Shown here piece by piece: positions 5,193-5,279 of a stretch of DNA of 5,279 nucleotides. The stretch spans positions 1-5,279 of the forward strand of contig CADBRL010000105.1 of NCBI GenBank assembly GCA_902797105.1, written 5' to 3'. The stretch's first letter is position 1, and each line of letters begins with the position of its first letter. A model generated the notes under the pieces. That model searched no databases and was not told the origin of the DNA. It was given only the letters and a program-made list of their open reading frames with translations. The stretch is from an uncultured Erysipelotrichaceae bacterium. GTDB lineage: Bacteria > Bacillota_I > Bacilli_A > RF39 > UBA660. The position numbers were made by a program, and so were the translations under genes.

Positions 5193-5279
5193 CTACAAAA
5201 ACATACTCATATAAAGAGGTAAACTTAATACTCCATTACTATCATATCCTATATTTTTAGTAGATAATTTAATACCTTG
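5193..5279 (-). CDS. C-terminal end of an unrecognised gene (cut by window edge)
   Basis: An open frame enters from the right edge and encodes 28 residues before TAG 5193. It ends in a hydrophobic stretch, GVLSLPLYMSMFL, which looks like a natural protein end rather than noise. The stop lies 30 bases before the membrane protein ATG at 5162, on the same strand with no terminator between, so the two are probably co-transcribed. I cannot name the family from this much sequence. Confidence 0.5.
   Translation of the reverse strand, partial: QGIKLSTKNIGYDSNGVLSLPLYMSMFL

Noticed and set aside
1..5279. CRISPR array, tRNA or rRNA genes, transposase or integrase, attachment-site duplications
   Set aside because: I found no regularly spaced repeats, no tRNA-like cloverleaf or rRNA sequence, no transposase or recombinase motifs, and no convincing long direct repeats at the cassette borders.

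Overview
The window is very AT-rich, with Gram-positive style ribosome binding sites (GGAG/AGGAGA) and U-tract terminators. It carries the N-terminal half of a TagO/WecA-type cell-wall polyprenyl-phosphate sugar-phosphate transferase. Together these suggest a low-GC Firmicute, most likely Clostridium or a relative; this is inference, not identification. Every gene I can support lies on the minus strand, so biological order runs from high to low coordinates.

Right to left: (1) the last 28 codons of an unrecognised gene (5193-5279). (2) A small two-helix membrane protein gene (4691-5162), split into two reading frames at an A9 run, followed by a hairpin terminator (4605-4635). (3) An intergenic stretch with an outer inverted repeat around that terminator, then a near-consensus sigma-A promoter (4437-4465). 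(4) A tight three-gene operon: an AAA15/OLD-type ABC-like ATPase (3125-4393), a 204-residue single-domain TOPRIM/RloB-like protein (2508-3122), and a KAP-family P-loop NTPase (633-2521) broken by a -1 frameshift in an A7 run. The operon ends at a perfect 13-bp hairpin terminator (549-588). (5) The start of the tagO/wecA-like gene (1-507), which runs off the left edge.

The central operon looks like an anti-phage defence cassette. An OLD-like ATPase encoded next to a separate small TOPRIM protein is the architecture of PARIS (AriA/AriB) and related ATPase+nuclease abortive-infection pairs. KAP NTPases are a second family known from phage exclusion (PifA) and defence operons (QatA). Having all three in one promoter-to-terminator unit, with 2-nt spacing and a 14-nt overlap, suggests one system: an ATPase sensor or scaffold, a TOPRIM nuclease effector, and a KAP accessory or second effector. 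I do not recognise this three-gene combination as a named system, so it is the main candidate for novelty.

Two genes in 5.3 kb are each broken exactly at a poly-A run (A7 in the KAP gene, A9 in the membrane protein gene), and both become full length with a one-base change. This could be phase variation or slippage, real decay, or homopolymer sequencing error; the sequence alone cannot decide.
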